This document shows, one piece after another, positions 1 to 18,216 of a DNA stretch of 64,000 nucleotides (position 1 is the stretch's first letter; each line of letters begins with the position of its first letter). Source of the stretch: UBA7672 sp965279085 (GTDB lineage Bacteria; Pseudomonadota; Alphaproteobacteria; Caulobacterales; Hyphomonadaceae); NCBI GenBank assembly GCA_965279085.1, contig OZ257149.1:4464001-4528000 (forward strand), written 5' to 3'. A program made the position numbers and the translations under genes. The notes below the pieces were generated by a model. It did not search any database, had not been told where the DNA came from, and worked only from the letters and a program-made list of their open reading frames with translations.

Positions 1-1
1 G

Positions 2-292
2 CAGGAACAGAAGGGCGTGCCCCTTCCCGTGGTGATCACGTATTACCAGGACAAGTCGTTCACCTTCGAGATCAAGACGCCGCCGGCGTCCTACTTCCTG
101 AAGCAGGCGGCGAAGATCACGTCCGGCTCGAAGCTGCCGGGTCGCGACACCGCCGGCACGGTCACGATGGACCAGTGCCGCGAGATCGCGAAGAAGAAGC
201 TCAAGGACCTGAACACGGATGACGTGGATCAGGGCGCAAAGATCATCGCCGGTTCCGCCCGCGCGATGGGCCTCCAAGTGACGGGAGCCTGA
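2..292 (+). CDS. rplK: 50S ribosomal protein L11, C-terminal part (gene starts before the window)
   Basis: The open frame enters from the left edge and ends in TGA at 290-292. It encodes the last 96 residues of L11: the PASYFLKQAA segment followed by the rRNA-binding C-terminal domain with the TMDQCREIAKKKLKDLNT helix and the final AKIIAGSARAMGLQV. L11 forms the GTPase-associated centre with 23S rRNA and is the partner of RelA and of termination and elongation factors. The gene lies 4 bases before rplA, the classical L11 operon order. The true start lies outside the window, so length and upstream control (L1 feedback on the L11 leader in other bacteria) cannot be assessed. Confidence 0.97.
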   Translation, partial: QEQKGVPLPVVITYYQDKSFTFEIKTPPASYFLKQAAKITSGSKLPGRDTAGTVTMDQCREIAKKKLKDLNTDDVDQGAKIIAGSARAMGLQVTGA

Positions 293-296
293 TCAC

Positions 297-1001
297 ATGG
301 CACTCGGAAAACGCACAACCGCCGCCCGCAAGAACGTCGACCCGACCAAGGTCTACAAGGTCACTGAGGCGGTGAAGATCGTGAAGGGTAACGCGAAAGC
401 GAAGTTCGACGAGACGATCGAGATCGCCGTGAACCTCGGCATCGACCCGAAGCAGGCGGACCAGAACGTCCGCGGCGTCGTCAACCTGCCGGCCGGAACG
501 GGCCGCACGGTGCGCGTCGCCGTGTTCGCCCGCGACAAGAAGGCTGACGAAGCCCGCGCCGCCGGTGCTGACATCGTCGGCGCTGAAGACCTGTTCGAGA
601 CGGTGAACGCTGGCAAGGTCGACTTCGACCGCGTCATCGCATCGCCGGACATGATGGCCCTCGTCGGCCGTCTCGGTAAGGTGCTGGGCCCGCGCGGCCT
701 GATGCCGAACCCGAAGGTCGGAACGGTCACGCCGAACATCGCGCAAGCGGTCAAGGATGCGAAGGGCGGCTCGGTCGAGTTTCGCGCCGAGAAGGAAGGC
801 ATCATCCACGCTGGCGTGGGCAAGGCCTCGTTCACGGAAGCCGATCTTGAGAAGAACGTCCGCGCCTTCCTCGGCGCGCTTGTGAAAGCCCGCCCGTCGG
901 GCGCCAAAGGCACCTACGTCAAGAAGATCGCGATCTCCTCGACGATGGGCCCCGGCGTTTCGATCGACGTGACGGACATCTCGCAGGTCGCGGCCCAGTA
1001 G
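297..1001 (+). CDS. rplA: 50S ribosomal protein L1
   Basis: A 234-residue protein of full family length starting with MALGKRTTAARKNVD. The family signature GPRGLMPNPKVGTVT is present near residues 125-140, and the C-terminal segment SSTMGPGVSIDV matches the family. L1 builds the mobile L1 stalk that helps E-site tRNA leave the ribosome, and in well-studied bacteria it represses its own operon at the mRNA level. The gene starts 4 bases after rplK and is followed within 30 bases by an intrinsic terminator, so rplK-rplA ends here as a separate transcription unit from rplJ-rplL. Confidence 0.98.
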   Translation: MALGKRTTAARKNVDPTKVYKVTEAVKIVKGNAKAKFDETIEIAVNLGIDPKQADQNVRGVVNLPAGTGRTVRVAVFARDKKADEARAAGADIVGAEDLFETVNAGKVDFDRVIASPDMMALVGRLGKVLGPRGLMPNPKVGTVTPNIAQAVKDAKGGSVEFRAEKEGIIHAGVGKASFTEADLEKNVRAFLGALVKARPSGAKGTYVKKIAISSTMGPGVSIDVTDISQVAAQ

Positions 1002-1028
1002 GCTCGACCCACTGACGGAATGAAGAAG

Positions 1029-1060
1029 GGCCGGCGGAGACATCCGCCGGCCTTTGTCAT
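1029..1060 (+). terminator. Rho-independent terminator after rplA
   Basis: A perfect 10-bp G+C-rich stem (arms 1029-1038 and 1043-1052, loop GACA) is followed by TTTGTCATTT. It lies 27 bases after the rplA stop and separates the L11 operon from the downstream cinA-like gene. Confidence 0.85.
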
Positions 1061-1096
1061 TTCATCACGGCCTGTGCACAGTGGCTGGGCGGGAAC

Positions 1097-1618
1097 GTGA
1101 GGCAGGACATGCGCGATATCTACGCGATGGGCGAGCGTGCGGGTGCGCTGCTGAAGGCGCGCGGCGAGAAGATTGCGGTCGGTGAAACTTCGGCGGGCGG
1201 GTTGATCTCGGCGAGCCTGCTCGCCGTGCCGGGCGCATCCGCCTATTTTGCCGGTGGAGCGATTACCTATTCGGGGCGGTCCATCGTCGGGCTGGCGGGC
1301 ATTTCGCTGGACGAGATGCGAGCGCGGGGGATCAGGTCCAGCTCGGAGCCCTATGCGGAGCTGCTGGCGGAGACGATCCGGCAGCGGCATGGCGGGGTGA
1401 CCTGGGGTCTGTCGGAAACCGGCGCGGCCGGGCCGGGCGGCAATGGCTATGGCGATGCCTCCGGGCATACCTGCATGGCGGTGGCAGGGCCTGTGCGTGT
1501 GGCGCGCACCTTGGAGACCGGCCTCGAGGACAGGGTCGAGAACATGTGGCTCTTCGCCGAGGCGACGCTGGCCCTGCTGGTCGAGGTGCTGGAGGCGGCG
1601 CCTAGATCGGCGGCTTGA
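1097..1618 (+). CDS. CinA C-terminal domain protein (nicotinamide-nucleotide amidohydrolase type)
   Basis: A 173-residue stand-alone CinA-C (PncC-like) protein. Family members of this size deamidate nicotinamide mononucleotide to nicotinate mononucleotide in pyridine nucleotide salvage. Visible signatures are GETSAGGLISASLLAVPGAS (family pattern ES-x-GG-x-PG-x-S), AGGAITYS, and a glycine-rich SETGAAGPGG segment in place of the usual SG-x-AGP. The first family motif has T where S of the usual E-S pair is common, so activity is likely but not proven. The GTG start at 1097 is taken from the frame; ATG at 1109 (MRDIYAMG) is equally possible. The gene sits alone between the L11 and L10 operons, which are adjacent in many bacteria. 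Confidence 0.8.
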   Translation: MRQDMRDIYAMGERAGALLKARGEKIAVGETSAGGLISASLLAVPGASAYFAGGAITYSGRSIVGLAGISLDEMRARGIRSSSEPYAELLAETIRQRHGGVTWGLSETGAAGPGGNGYGDASGHTCMAVAGPVRVARTLETGLEDRVENMWLFAEATLALLVEVLEAAPRSAA

Positions 1619-2111
1619 ACCCGGGGCCGGTTTCCCCCATTTCGGGGGTCTCAGGGACAGCTTCGGCCTCGGTTTTCCGCTGATTTGGCGGGCCGGAGCA
1701 GCTTTTGGGAAAAAAGCAAGAGCCCGCTTGCAACAAAGCGGGGGGGCGGCTATAGACGCCCCCTGAGCGGGAGAATCGTTAATTCGAGCCTCCCGTTTCT
1801 CGTCCGAGATTGCAGGTGGAGCAGGCGTACAGACCAGACTAACTATCTGGTTTTGCTCCTCAATTTCCTGCATGAGACGGGGTGTGACGGGACAGGGTGC
1901 GTAGTTGGCGTGATCGCTAACGACGACGCCCTTGAGTTCGTTTCCGCCCTGGGACGGGGGCACGTTGGTCATGCGGACCGCGCGCTCTCTCCGTACCGGC
2001 CAGTAGCCTCTCACGGCTACGAACCGGGTGGAAGGGTGAAACGGCCGCGGGTCCTGCGTGCGCTTCCTGGGGCGATCGGGCTAGTCCGGTCGTCCAATCT
2101 GGAGACCGCAT
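1619..2111 (+). promoter_or_regulatory. Intergenic region and L10 leader upstream of rplJ
   Basis: This 490-base stretch has no convincing gene. The first part (1619-1727) is unremarkable spacer. From the promoter at 1728-1756 on it would be transcribed as a leader of about 350 nt before rplJ. It contains several stem-forming segments, among them GGCGATCGG (2071-2079) facing CCGGTCGTC (2086-2094) just upstream of the rplJ ribosome binding site. In many bacteria L10(L12)4 binds such a leader to control rplJ-rplL translation. That this leader does so here is inferred from position and length, not from a recognised kink-turn. Confidence 0.55.
1728..1756 (+). promoter_or_regulatory. Sigma70-type promoter of the rplJ-rplL-rpoB-rpoC operon
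   Basis: TTGCAA (1728-1733) and TATAGA (1751-1756) are separated by exactly 17 bases. The -35 box is preceded by C, giving the CTTG form common in alphaproteobacteria. Initiation would be near 1763, leaving a leader of about 350 nt. There is no better -35/-10 pair before rplJ. Confidence 0.65.
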
Positions 2112-2627
2112 ATGGATAAAGCTGGAAAAGCGGTAGCGCTGGAGGCCTATAAAAAGGTCTTCGCCGACGCCGGCGTGATCGTTGTCACGCAGTATTCCGG
2201 ATTGACCGTGCGGGAGCTCACGGATCTGCGCTCGAAGCTGAAAGGCCAAGGCGCGGCTCTGAAGGTCATCAAGAACCGGCTCGCGAAAATCGCGCTGGAC
2301 GGCAAGGGCGGCGACGCAGCGGGAGCCATGTTTGTGGGTCCTGTGGCTGTTGCCTACTCCGCCGATCCGGTCGCGGCTTCGAAAGTCGTGGCGGACTTCG
2401 CCAAGGGGAACGAAAAGCTCGTTCTCATTGGCGCTCTCATGGGCGACCAGGTGCTCGACCAGAACGCAGTGAAGCAACTCGCTTCGCTGCCGTCGCTGGA
2501 CCAGCTCCGCGGCAAGATCATCGGCCTCATCCAGGCTCCGGCGACCAAGATCGCTGGCGTCGTGGCTGCGCCGGCTGCTCAGCTCGCTCGTGTCATTGGC
2601 GCTTACGCCAACAAGGACGCCGCCTGA
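2112..2627 (+). CDS. rplJ: 50S ribosomal protein L10
   Basis: A 171-residue L10. The N-terminal rRNA-binding domain is recognisable from VIVVTQYSGLTVRELTDLRS and LKVIKNRLAKIAL. The C-terminal alanine-rich tail (APAAQLARVIGAYANK) corresponds to the helix that carries L7/L12 dimers. The ATG start at 2112 follows GGAG with normal spacing. rplL follows after 58 bases, and the two products form the ribosomal stalk. The long upstream leader suggests autogenous control by the L10-L12 complex, as established in E. coli; here it is inferred. Confidence 0.98.
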   Translation: MDKAGKAVALEAYKKVFADAGVIVVTQYSGLTVRELTDLRSKLKGQGAALKVIKNRLAKIALDGKGGDAAGAMFVGPVAVAYSADPVAASKVVADFAKGNEKLVLIGALMGDQVLDQNAVKQLASLPSLDQLRGKIIGLIQAPATKIAGVVAAPAAQLARVIGAYANKDAA

Positions 2628-2685
2628 GACCTGCTCCCAATCGTGAAATTCGAAGTCACACACCCGAACTCAAGGAAACCCTGAA

Positions 2686-3066
2686 ATGTCGAAACTTGAT
2701 AAAATCGTCGAGGACCTGTCCTCGCTGACCGTCCTCGAAGCTGCTGACCTCGCGAAACTTCTCGAAGAGAAGTGGGGCGTTTCGGCTGCTGCTCCGGTCG
2801 CTGTTGCTGCTGCTGCTGGCGGTGGCGCTGCCGCCCCGGCCGCTGAAGCCCAGACCGAGTTCTCCGTCATCCTGAAAGATGCCGGCGACAAGAAAATCAA
2901 CGTGATCAAAGTCGTTCGCGAAGTCGTGCCGAGCCTCGGCCTGAAAGAAGCGAAAGACCTCGTCGAAGCTGCTCCGAAGGCCGTCAAAGAAGGCGTCACC
3001 AAAGAAGAAGCCGAGACCATCAAGAAGAAGCTCGAAGAAACCGGCGCCAAGGTCGAAATCAAGTAA
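2686..3066 (+). CDS. rplL: 50S ribosomal protein L7/L12
   Basis: A 126-residue stalk protein. It has the N-terminal dimerisation helix (SKLDKIVEDLSSLTVLEAADL), an Ala/Gly/Pro hinge at about residues 33-62, and the factor-binding C-terminal domain with KINVIKVVREV, GLKEAKDLVEAAP and the terminal GAKVEIK. It recruits EF-Tu, EF-G and initiation factors to the ribosome. The start is supported by AGGAAA upstream of 2686. A stem-loop follows the gene at 3086-3112, where many bacteria set the excess of L12 over RNA polymerase subunits. Confidence 0.98.
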   Translation: MSKLDKIVEDLSSLTVLEAADLAKLLEEKWGVSAAAPVAVAAAAGGGAAAPAAEAQTEFSVILKDAGDKKINVIKVVREVVPSLGLKEAKDLVEAAPKAVKEGVTKEEAETIKKKLEETGAKVEIK

Positions 3067-3085
3067 TCGACCTGCCGAACGTTGG

Positions 3086-3112
3086 CTCTCTCCTCTGCGC
3101 GAGGGGAGAGAG
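3086..3112 (+). promoter_or_regulatory. Stem-loop between rplL and rpoB (attenuator or RNA-processing site)
   Basis: CTCTCTCC (3086-3093) pairs with GGAGAGAG (3105-3112), with an A+T-poor loop and no T-run behind it. It is not a full intrinsic terminator. In E. coli the equivalent spacer holds an attenuator and an RNase III site that lower rpoBC expression; the same role here is inferred from position. Confidence 0.5.
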
Positions 3113-3248
3113 TTGACGGCTGAGTTAGTGTTACGGCGGCGGGGTCTCACCTCGCCGCCGGTCGCGCACCGGATACTAACGGTCCAACGGCGCCACCCCA
3201 GGCCTGGGGGTGGAGGCTGCGGCCCACAAAAGACGAGATGACCAAGCG

Positions 3249-7358
<4,110 letters not shown>

Positions 7359-7390
7359 AGTCGACGTCGTCTGCCTTTCGCAATGAATAT

Positions 7391-7414
7391 CCGTGAGGCC
7401 CGAGGGCCTCACGG
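7391..7414 (+). promoter_or_regulatory. Perfect hairpin in the rpoB-rpoC spacer
   Basis: CCGTGAGGCC (7391-7400) and GGCCTCACGG (7405-7414) form a 10-bp perfect stem with a CGAG tetraloop. No T-tract follows, so it is unlikely to terminate. It lies 27 bases before the rpoC start and may influence mRNA stability or rpoC translation; function is inferred. Confidence 0.5.
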
Positions 7415-7441
7415 TCACCCCAAGAGGGAGACTAAATCAGG

Positions 7442-11596
<4,155 letters not shown>

Positions 11597-11620
11597 GCAT
11601 TGCGACATACCTGAAATGGC

Positions 11621-11655
11621 GGCGGCGGATCGAAAGATCCGCCGCTGTTGTTTTG
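11621..11655 (+). terminator. Rho-independent terminator after rpoC
   Basis: GGCGGCGGATC (11621-11631) pairs with GATCCGCCGCT (11636-11646) around a GAAA tetraloop, with one G-U pair. TGTTGTTTT follows. This closes the rplJ-rplL-rpoB-rpoC unit. Confidence 0.88.
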
Positions 11656-11723
11656 TGCGGGCGCCGTTTCGTGCCTTGTCTGTCCAATGCGTTGATTGAA
11701 CTTCTGCCGTTGCGGAGGATCGT

Positions 11724-12692
11724 ATGCGACTGATCGCTACTCTTCTCGTCTCAATCGCACTCGTTGCATGCGCTCCGGAGCAACCGGTGGCGCAGGCGCC
11801 AGAGCCAGCGACGCCGCCCATGGCGGCGGCGGCCGGCGATCAGCTGTTCGAGGATGTCCGCATCCTGTCGGCCGCCGACATGCAGGGCCGGCTCGTCGGC
11901 ACGCCGGGTAATGCCAAGGCGCGCGCCTATGTGCTGAAGCGCTATGCCGCGATCGGGCTGAAACCGGCCTTCGGCGAAAGCTTCGAGCAGCCGATCTCCA
12001 TCGCATCTGGCGGAAAGGCGGTCGGGGCTGTCAACCTGATCGGGATGATCGAAGGATCCTCCGCTTCGGAGCGGGCAATGGTCGTGATGGCGCATTACGA
12101 CCATGAGGGCGTGAAGGACGGGCAGATCTACAATGGCGCGGACGACAATGCTTCGGGCGTTGCGACCCTGCTGCAGATCGCGCGGAACATGAAGGACAGG
12201 CCGCCGCTGCATGATGTGATCTTTGCGGTGGTCGACGCGGAAGAGGATGGGATTTCCGGGTCGCGCGCGATGGTTGCGACACCGGAGTTCAAGGAACTGC
12301 TGCCGCGCATCGTGATGGCGGTGAATTTCGACATGGTGAGCCGGAGCGACAAGAACGAACTGTATGCATCCGGCGCCTGGCATTTCCCGTGGCTGAAGCC
12401 GCGGCTGGATGCGATCGCTGCGAAGGCGCCGGTGAAGCTGCTGCAGGGCCATGACGATCCGGCGCTGAAGGCGGACGACTGGACGAGCCAGTCGGATCAT
12501 CTGGCGTTCCACATGACGAAGGTTCCGTGGGTCTATTTCGGCGTCGAGGATCACCCCGACTACCACCAGCCGAGCGACGATTTCGACAAGATCCCGCAGG
12601 ACTTCTTCAGGCGCTCGGCTGCCACGACCGAGATGGCCGTGCGGGCTTTCGACGAAGACCTCGAGGCGATCGCCAAAGAGGCGGGCCGCTAA
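11724..12692 (+). CDS. M28-family metallopeptidase, predicted lipoprotein
   Basis: A 322-residue protein with a lipoprotein signal (MRLIATLLVSIALVAC; lipobox LVAC, Cys16) and an M28 aminopeptidase/carboxypeptidase domain. The two-zinc ligands can be followed in order: His in MAHYDHEG, Asp in NGADDNASG, Glu pair in DAEEDGISGS, Asp in NFDMVS and His in DYHQPSDD. It should release amino acids from peptides in the periplasm or at the outer membrane; the substrate is unknown. ATG at 11724 follows GGAGG. It stands alone between the rpoC terminator and an alpha/beta hydrolase gene 44 bases downstream, with which it may be co-transcribed. A larger M28 lipoprotein is encoded at 48313. Confidence 0.88.
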   Translation: MRLIATLLVSIALVACAPEQPVAQAPEPATPPMAAAAGDQLFEDVRILSAADMQGRLVGTPGNAKARAYVLKRYAAIGLKPAFGESFEQPISIASGGKAVGAVNLIGMIEGSSASERAMVVMAHYDHEGVKDGQIYNGADDNASGVATLLQIARNMKDRPPLHDVIFAVVDAEEDGISGSRAMVATPEFKELLPRIVMAVNFDMVSRSDKNELYASGAWHFPWLKPRLDAIAAKAPVKLLQGHDDPALKADDWTSQSDHLAFHMTKVPWVYFGVEDHPDYHQPSDDFDKIPQDFFRRSAATTEMAVRAFDEDLEAIAKEAGR

Positions 12693-12736
12693 GGCTCCTT
12701 CGACTTCCACAATCTAACTGCAGCAGGGAGACGCCC

Positions 12737-13594
12737 ATGTTCGTCACTATCAACGGCGTGCGTTTGTTTTTCGACGTCATCAATCCAGGGCTGAAGATCA
12801 CGGAGGCCGGGCTGCGGGAGAAACCCGTTCTGGTCTGCCTGCCCGGCGGTCCGGGTGGGGATCATCAAACGTTGCGGCCCTTCTTCGACCGCTTCGCCAG
12901 CGTGGCGCAGGTGGTTTACCTCGACCCGCGCGCCTCCGGCAGGAGCGATTCAGGCGATCCAGCGGAGTGGACGCTCGACCAGTGGGGCGATGATGTCGCG
13001 GTCTTCTGCGACGCCCTTGGGATCGTGAAGCCCATCGTTCTTGGCGTTTCGGGCGGGTCTATGGTGGCACAGGCCTATTTGGCGCGTCATCCTGACCATG
13101 CCGGAGGCGTCATCCTTGTGAATCCATGCGCGAGGATGGTGAAGGACGAGCTGGTGGCCGGATTCGGCCGACTCGGTGGGCCGGAAGCCGCCGCGGCGGC
13201 CGAGGCGATGTACACACGGGGTGGTGTGGAGGATGTCCCCGGCTTTTTCCGACATTGTCTGCCGTATTACTCCAAAGTGGGTTCTCTCGGGAATCCGGGC
13301 GGGGCGGCCCGGGCGACCTTCAATTTCGCGGTCAGCCAGCATTTCTTCCGGACCGGCGGGGAAGCCTTCCTGTTCGACCACCGGCAGGCTCTCGGGAAGT
13401 GGGGATGCCCCGTTCTATTGATGGTGGGGCGCCATGATCCGGTTACGCGCGCGGAATGGGGAATCGAGGTCGCGGACGCGCTGCCGCCTGGCCGGGGCGA
13501 ATTGGTGGTTTTCGAGCGGGCGAGCCACATGATCGTGGCGGATGAGCCGGACGAATTGGCCAGCCGGATCGAGGGGTTCATCGCAGCGCGATAA
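12737..13594 (+). CDS. Alpha/beta hydrolase, proline iminopeptidase-like (S33-type)
   Basis: A 285-residue cytosolic alpha/beta hydrolase. The oxyanion motif PGGPGG lies near residues 36-41, the nucleophile elbow is GVSGGS near residue 100, a late Asp lies in GRHDPVT and the His in ERASHMIV. HGGPG-type motifs are typical of prolyl iminopeptidases and related esterases; the exact substrate cannot be read from sequence. The chosen ATG at 12737 follows GCAGGGAG. An upstream extension of the frame runs back into the M28 gene and is not conserved-looking. Co-occurrence with the M28 peptidase suggests sequential peptide breakdown, which is inference. Confidence 0.8.
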   Translation: MFVTINGVRLFFDVINPGLKITEAGLREKPVLVCLPGGPGGDHQTLRPFFDRFASVAQVVYLDPRASGRSDSGDPAEWTLDQWGDDVAVFCDALGIVKPIVLGVSGGSMVAQAYLARHPDHAGGVILVNPCARMVKDELVAGFGRLGGPEAAAAAEAMYTRGGVEDVPGFFRHCLPYYSKVGSLGNPGGAARATFNFAVSQHFFRTGGEAFLFDHRQALGKWGCPVLLMVGRHDPVTRAEWGIEVADALPPGRGELVVFERASHMIVADEPDELASRIEGFIAAR

Positions 13595-13657
13595 GGCCGT
13601 AATGACGGGGCCGGGCAGGGGGTGTGCAGCCGCCGCAGATTCCCGCGAGAGCTGCAC

Positions 13658-13686
13658 TTGACCCCGGTAGGGGAGGCCAGTATAGC
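13658..13686 (+). promoter_or_regulatory. Sigma70-type promoter of the str operon (rpsL-rpsG-fusA-tuf)
   Basis: TTGACC (13658-13663), 17 bases, then TATAGC (13681-13686). The -10 box runs into the G+C-rich CCCCGGCTC (13686-13694), which recurs at the same place in the rpsJ promoter. The leader to rpsL would be about 185 nt. A second -10-like TATAGA at 13769 lacks a good -35. Confidence 0.75.
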
Positions 13687-13880
13687 CCCGGCTCACATTG
13701 CCGGACCGGCCGTGGAATCCGTTCCAAACGCGGTTAAGGCGATGTGTCTTAAGAGAGCGAAAGCCTCCTATAGAGTGCGGCCGGGGCAGCCTGTCGGGTT
13801 GTCGCGGCCAATGGTTTTGCAGCAAGACACGCCGAATTGGCCCAGAAAGCCCGGCGAAACGGTGTGACGAGCGAGGGTAG

Positions 13881-14252
13881 ATGCCTACGATCCAGCAGTT
13901 GATCCGCAAGCCGCGGCAAGACAAGCCGGCCCGCAACAAGGTGCCGGCCCTAAAGGGTTGCCCGCAGCGGCGCGGCGTCTGCACGCGCGTCTACACGACG
14001 ACGCCGAAGAAGCCGAACTCGGCTCTCCGGAAGGTTGCCAAGGTGCGCATGACCACGCAGCACGAGGCGGTCTGCTACATCCCCGGCGAAGGCCACAACC
14101 TGCAGGAACACTCGGTCGTGCTGATCCGCGGCGGCCGCGTGAAAGACTTGCCGGGCGTTCGCTACCACATCCTTCGCGGCGTGCTGGACACCCAGGGCGT
14201 CAAAGATCGCAAGAAGCGCCGTTCGCATTACGGCGTTAAGCGTCCGAAATAA
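13881..14252 (+). CDS. rpsL: 30S ribosomal protein S12
   Basis: A 123-residue decoding-centre protein. The streptomycin-relevant lysines are wild type (TTPKKPNSA, Lys43/44; RVKDLPGVRY, Lys88). The segment at residues 57-66 (MTTQHEAVCY) differs from the LTNGFEVTSY of E. coli while the flanking GEGHNLQEHS is intact. ATG at 13881 follows GCGAGGG. It is the first gene of the str operon, with rpsG 18 bases downstream. Confidence 0.99.
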   Translation: MPTIQQLIRKPRQDKPARNKVPALKGCPQRRGVCTRVYTTTPKKPNSALRKVAKVRMTTQHEAVCYIPGEGHNLQEHSVVLIRGGRVKDLPGVRYHILRGVLDTQGVKDRKKRRSHYGVKRPK

Positions 14253-14270
14253 TCCAGGCAGAGCTCAGAC

Positions 14271-14741
14271 ATGTCCCGTCGCCACCGCGCAGAAAAACGC
14301 CAGGTCCTTCCCGACGCCCAGTACGGCGATCAGGTCATCACCCGCTTCATGAACCAGGTGATGTACCAGGGCAAAAAGTCCGCCGCCGAGAAGATCGTGT
14401 ACGGCGCGCTCGAAACCGTTGCGACGAAGTCCAAGCGGCCGGCTCCGGAAGTGTTCCACGAAGCGCTGGGCAACGTCGCTCCGTCCGTTGAAGTCCGTTC
14501 GCGCCGCGTCGGCGGCGCCACCTACCAGGTTCCGGTCGAAGTCCGTCCGGAGCGCCGTCAGGCTCTCGCCATCCGCTGGCTGATCGAGTACGCGCGCGCC
14601 CGCTCGGAAAACACGATGGAAGAGCGTCTCGCTGCCGAGATGCTCGACGCCTCCCATGGCCGCGGCTCCGCCGTGAAGAAGCGCGAAGACACGCACCGGA
14701 TGGCGGAAGCCAACCGCGCCTTCTCGCATTACCGCTGGTAA
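14271..14741 (+). CDS. rpsG: 30S ribosomal protein S7
   Basis: A 156-residue S7 starting MSRRHRAEKRQVLPD. It nucleates folding of the 16S rRNA 3-prime major domain and contacts tRNA in the E site. The beta-hairpin segment VRSRRVGGATYQVPVEVRPERR and the C-terminal HRMAEANRAFSHYRW are intact. It is the usual translational repressor of the str operon in enterobacteria; no equivalent site was identified here. Confidence 0.98.
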   Translation: MSRRHRAEKRQVLPDAQYGDQVITRFMNQVMYQGKKSAAEKIVYGALETVATKSKRPAPEVFHEALGNVAPSVEVRSRRVGGATYQVPVEVRPERRQALAIRWLIEYARARSENTMEERLAAEMLDASHGRGSAVKKREDTHRMAEANRAFSHYRW

Positions 14742-14780
14742 TCCAGCGGTCCGCCGCAATACGAATTCAGAGGGCTCCCC

Positions 14781-16859
<2,079 letters not shown>

Positions 16860-16913
16860 TGAAGCCCAACTGGCGGCCAACCCCCGCTGAACGAAGCTAC
16901 GGAGTAGGAGAAC

Positions 16914-18104
16914 ATGGGTAAGGAAAAATTCGCGCGTACGAAGCCCCACGTGAACGTCGGCACGATTGGCCACGTTGACCACGGCAAGACGACGCTGACG
17001 GCGGCGATCACGATCATTCTCGCCAAATCGGGCGGCGCCACTGCCAAGCAGTACGCCGACATCGACGCGGCGCCGGAAGAAAAAGCCCGCGGCATCACGA
17101 TCAACACCGCGCACGTCGAGTACGAGACGAAGAACCGCCACTACGCGCACGTCGACTGCCCGGGACACGCCGACTACGTGAAGAACATGATCACGGGCGC
17201 GGCCCAGATGGACGGCGGCATCCTCGTGGTGTCGGCCGCCGACGGCCCGATGCCGCAGACGCGCGAGCACATCCTGCTCGCCCGTCAGGTCGGCGTTCCG
17301 GCGCTGGTCGTGTTCCTGAACAAGGTCGACATGGTCGACGACAAGGAACTGCTGGACCTCGTTGAACTCGAAGTCCGCGAACTCCTGTCCTCGTACGACT
17401 TCCCTGGCGACACCATCGCGATCGTCCCGGGCTCGGCCCTGGCTGCTGTCGAAGGCCGTGATCCGGAGATCGGCGAGCAAGCGATCCTCAAGCTGATGGA
17501 GGCTGTCGACGAACAGATCCCGACCCCGGAGCGTCCGCTTGACCAGCCGTTCCTGATGGCGATCGAAGACGTGTTCTCGATCTCGGGCCGCGGCACCGTC
17601 GTCACCGGCAAGGTTGACCGTGGTATCGTGAAAGTCGGCGACGAGATCGAAATCGTCGGCATCCGCGACACGCAGAAGACGACCTGCACGGGCGTCGAAA
17701 TGTTCCGCAAGCTGCTCGATCAGGGCCAGGCTGGCGACAACGTCGGCATCCTCGTTCGTGGTATCGATCGCGAGCAAGTCGAGCGCGGCCAAGTGCTGTG
17801 CAAGCCGGGCTCGGTCAAACCGCACAAGAAGTTCGAAGCCGAGGTGTACGTCCTCAACAAGGATGAAGGTGGCCGTCACACGCCGTTCTTCGCCAACTAC
17901 CGTCCGCAGTTCTACTTCCGCACGACCGACGTGACGGGCATCGTGGAACTCCCGGCCGGCACCGAGATGGTCATGCCTGGCGACAACATCAAACTCGTCG
18001 TCTCGCTGATCGCTCCGATCGCTCTCGAAGAGAAGCAGCGCTTCGCCATCCGCGAAGGCGGCCGCACGGTCGGTTCGGGCGTCGTGGCGAAGATCATCGA
18101 GTAG
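16914..18104 (+). CDS. tuf: Elongation factor Tu
   Basis: A 396-residue EF-Tu. G1 is GHVDHGKT (residues 19-26), the switch II DCPGHADYVKN and the NKVD motif are intact, and the C-terminus is VGSGVVAKIIE. It delivers aminoacyl-tRNA to the ribosome. The start has GGAGTAGGAG upstream. An intrinsic terminator follows 31 bases after the stop. Many alphaproteobacteria carry a second tuf elsewhere; none is in this window. Confidence 0.99.
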   Translation: MGKEKFARTKPHVNVGTIGHVDHGKTTLTAAITIILAKSGGATAKQYADIDAAPEEKARGITINTAHVEYETKNRHYAHVDCPGHADYVKNMITGAAQMDGGILVVSAADGPMPQTREHILLARQVGVPALVVFLNKVDMVDDKELLDLVELEVRELLSSYDFPGDTIAIVPGSALAAVEGRDPEIGEQAILKLMEAVDEQIPTPERPLDQPFLMAIEDVFSISGRGTVVTGKVDRGIVKVGDEIEIVGIRDTQKTTCTGVEMFRKLLDQGQAGDNVGILVRGIDREQVERGQVLCKPGSVKPHKKFEAEVYVLNKDEGGRHTPFFANYRPQFYFRTTDVTGIVELPAGTEMVMPGDNIKLVVSLIAPIALEEKQRFAIREGGRTVGSGVVAKIIE

Positions 18105-18135
18105 TCCTCGATCTTCTTTGACTGAACACTAGAGA

Positions 18136-18167
18136 GGGCGCCGGGAAACCGGCGCCCTTTCGCTTTT
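18136..18167 (+). terminator. Rho-independent terminator after tuf
   Basis: GGGCGCCGG (18136-18144) and CCGGCGCCC (18149-18157) form a perfect 9-bp stem with a GAAA loop, followed by TTTCGCTTTT. It ends the str operon and separates it from three small accessory genes. Confidence 0.9.
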
Positions 18168-18216
18168 CGGGCGTTAGTCTTGCACACCGGGCTCATATTG
18201 CGACCTGCGAGGACGG

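Noticed and set aside
13746..13774. Second promoter in the rpsL leader using TATAGA at 13769
   Set aside because: No acceptable -35 hexamer at 16-18 bases upstream; the 13658 promoter is far better.
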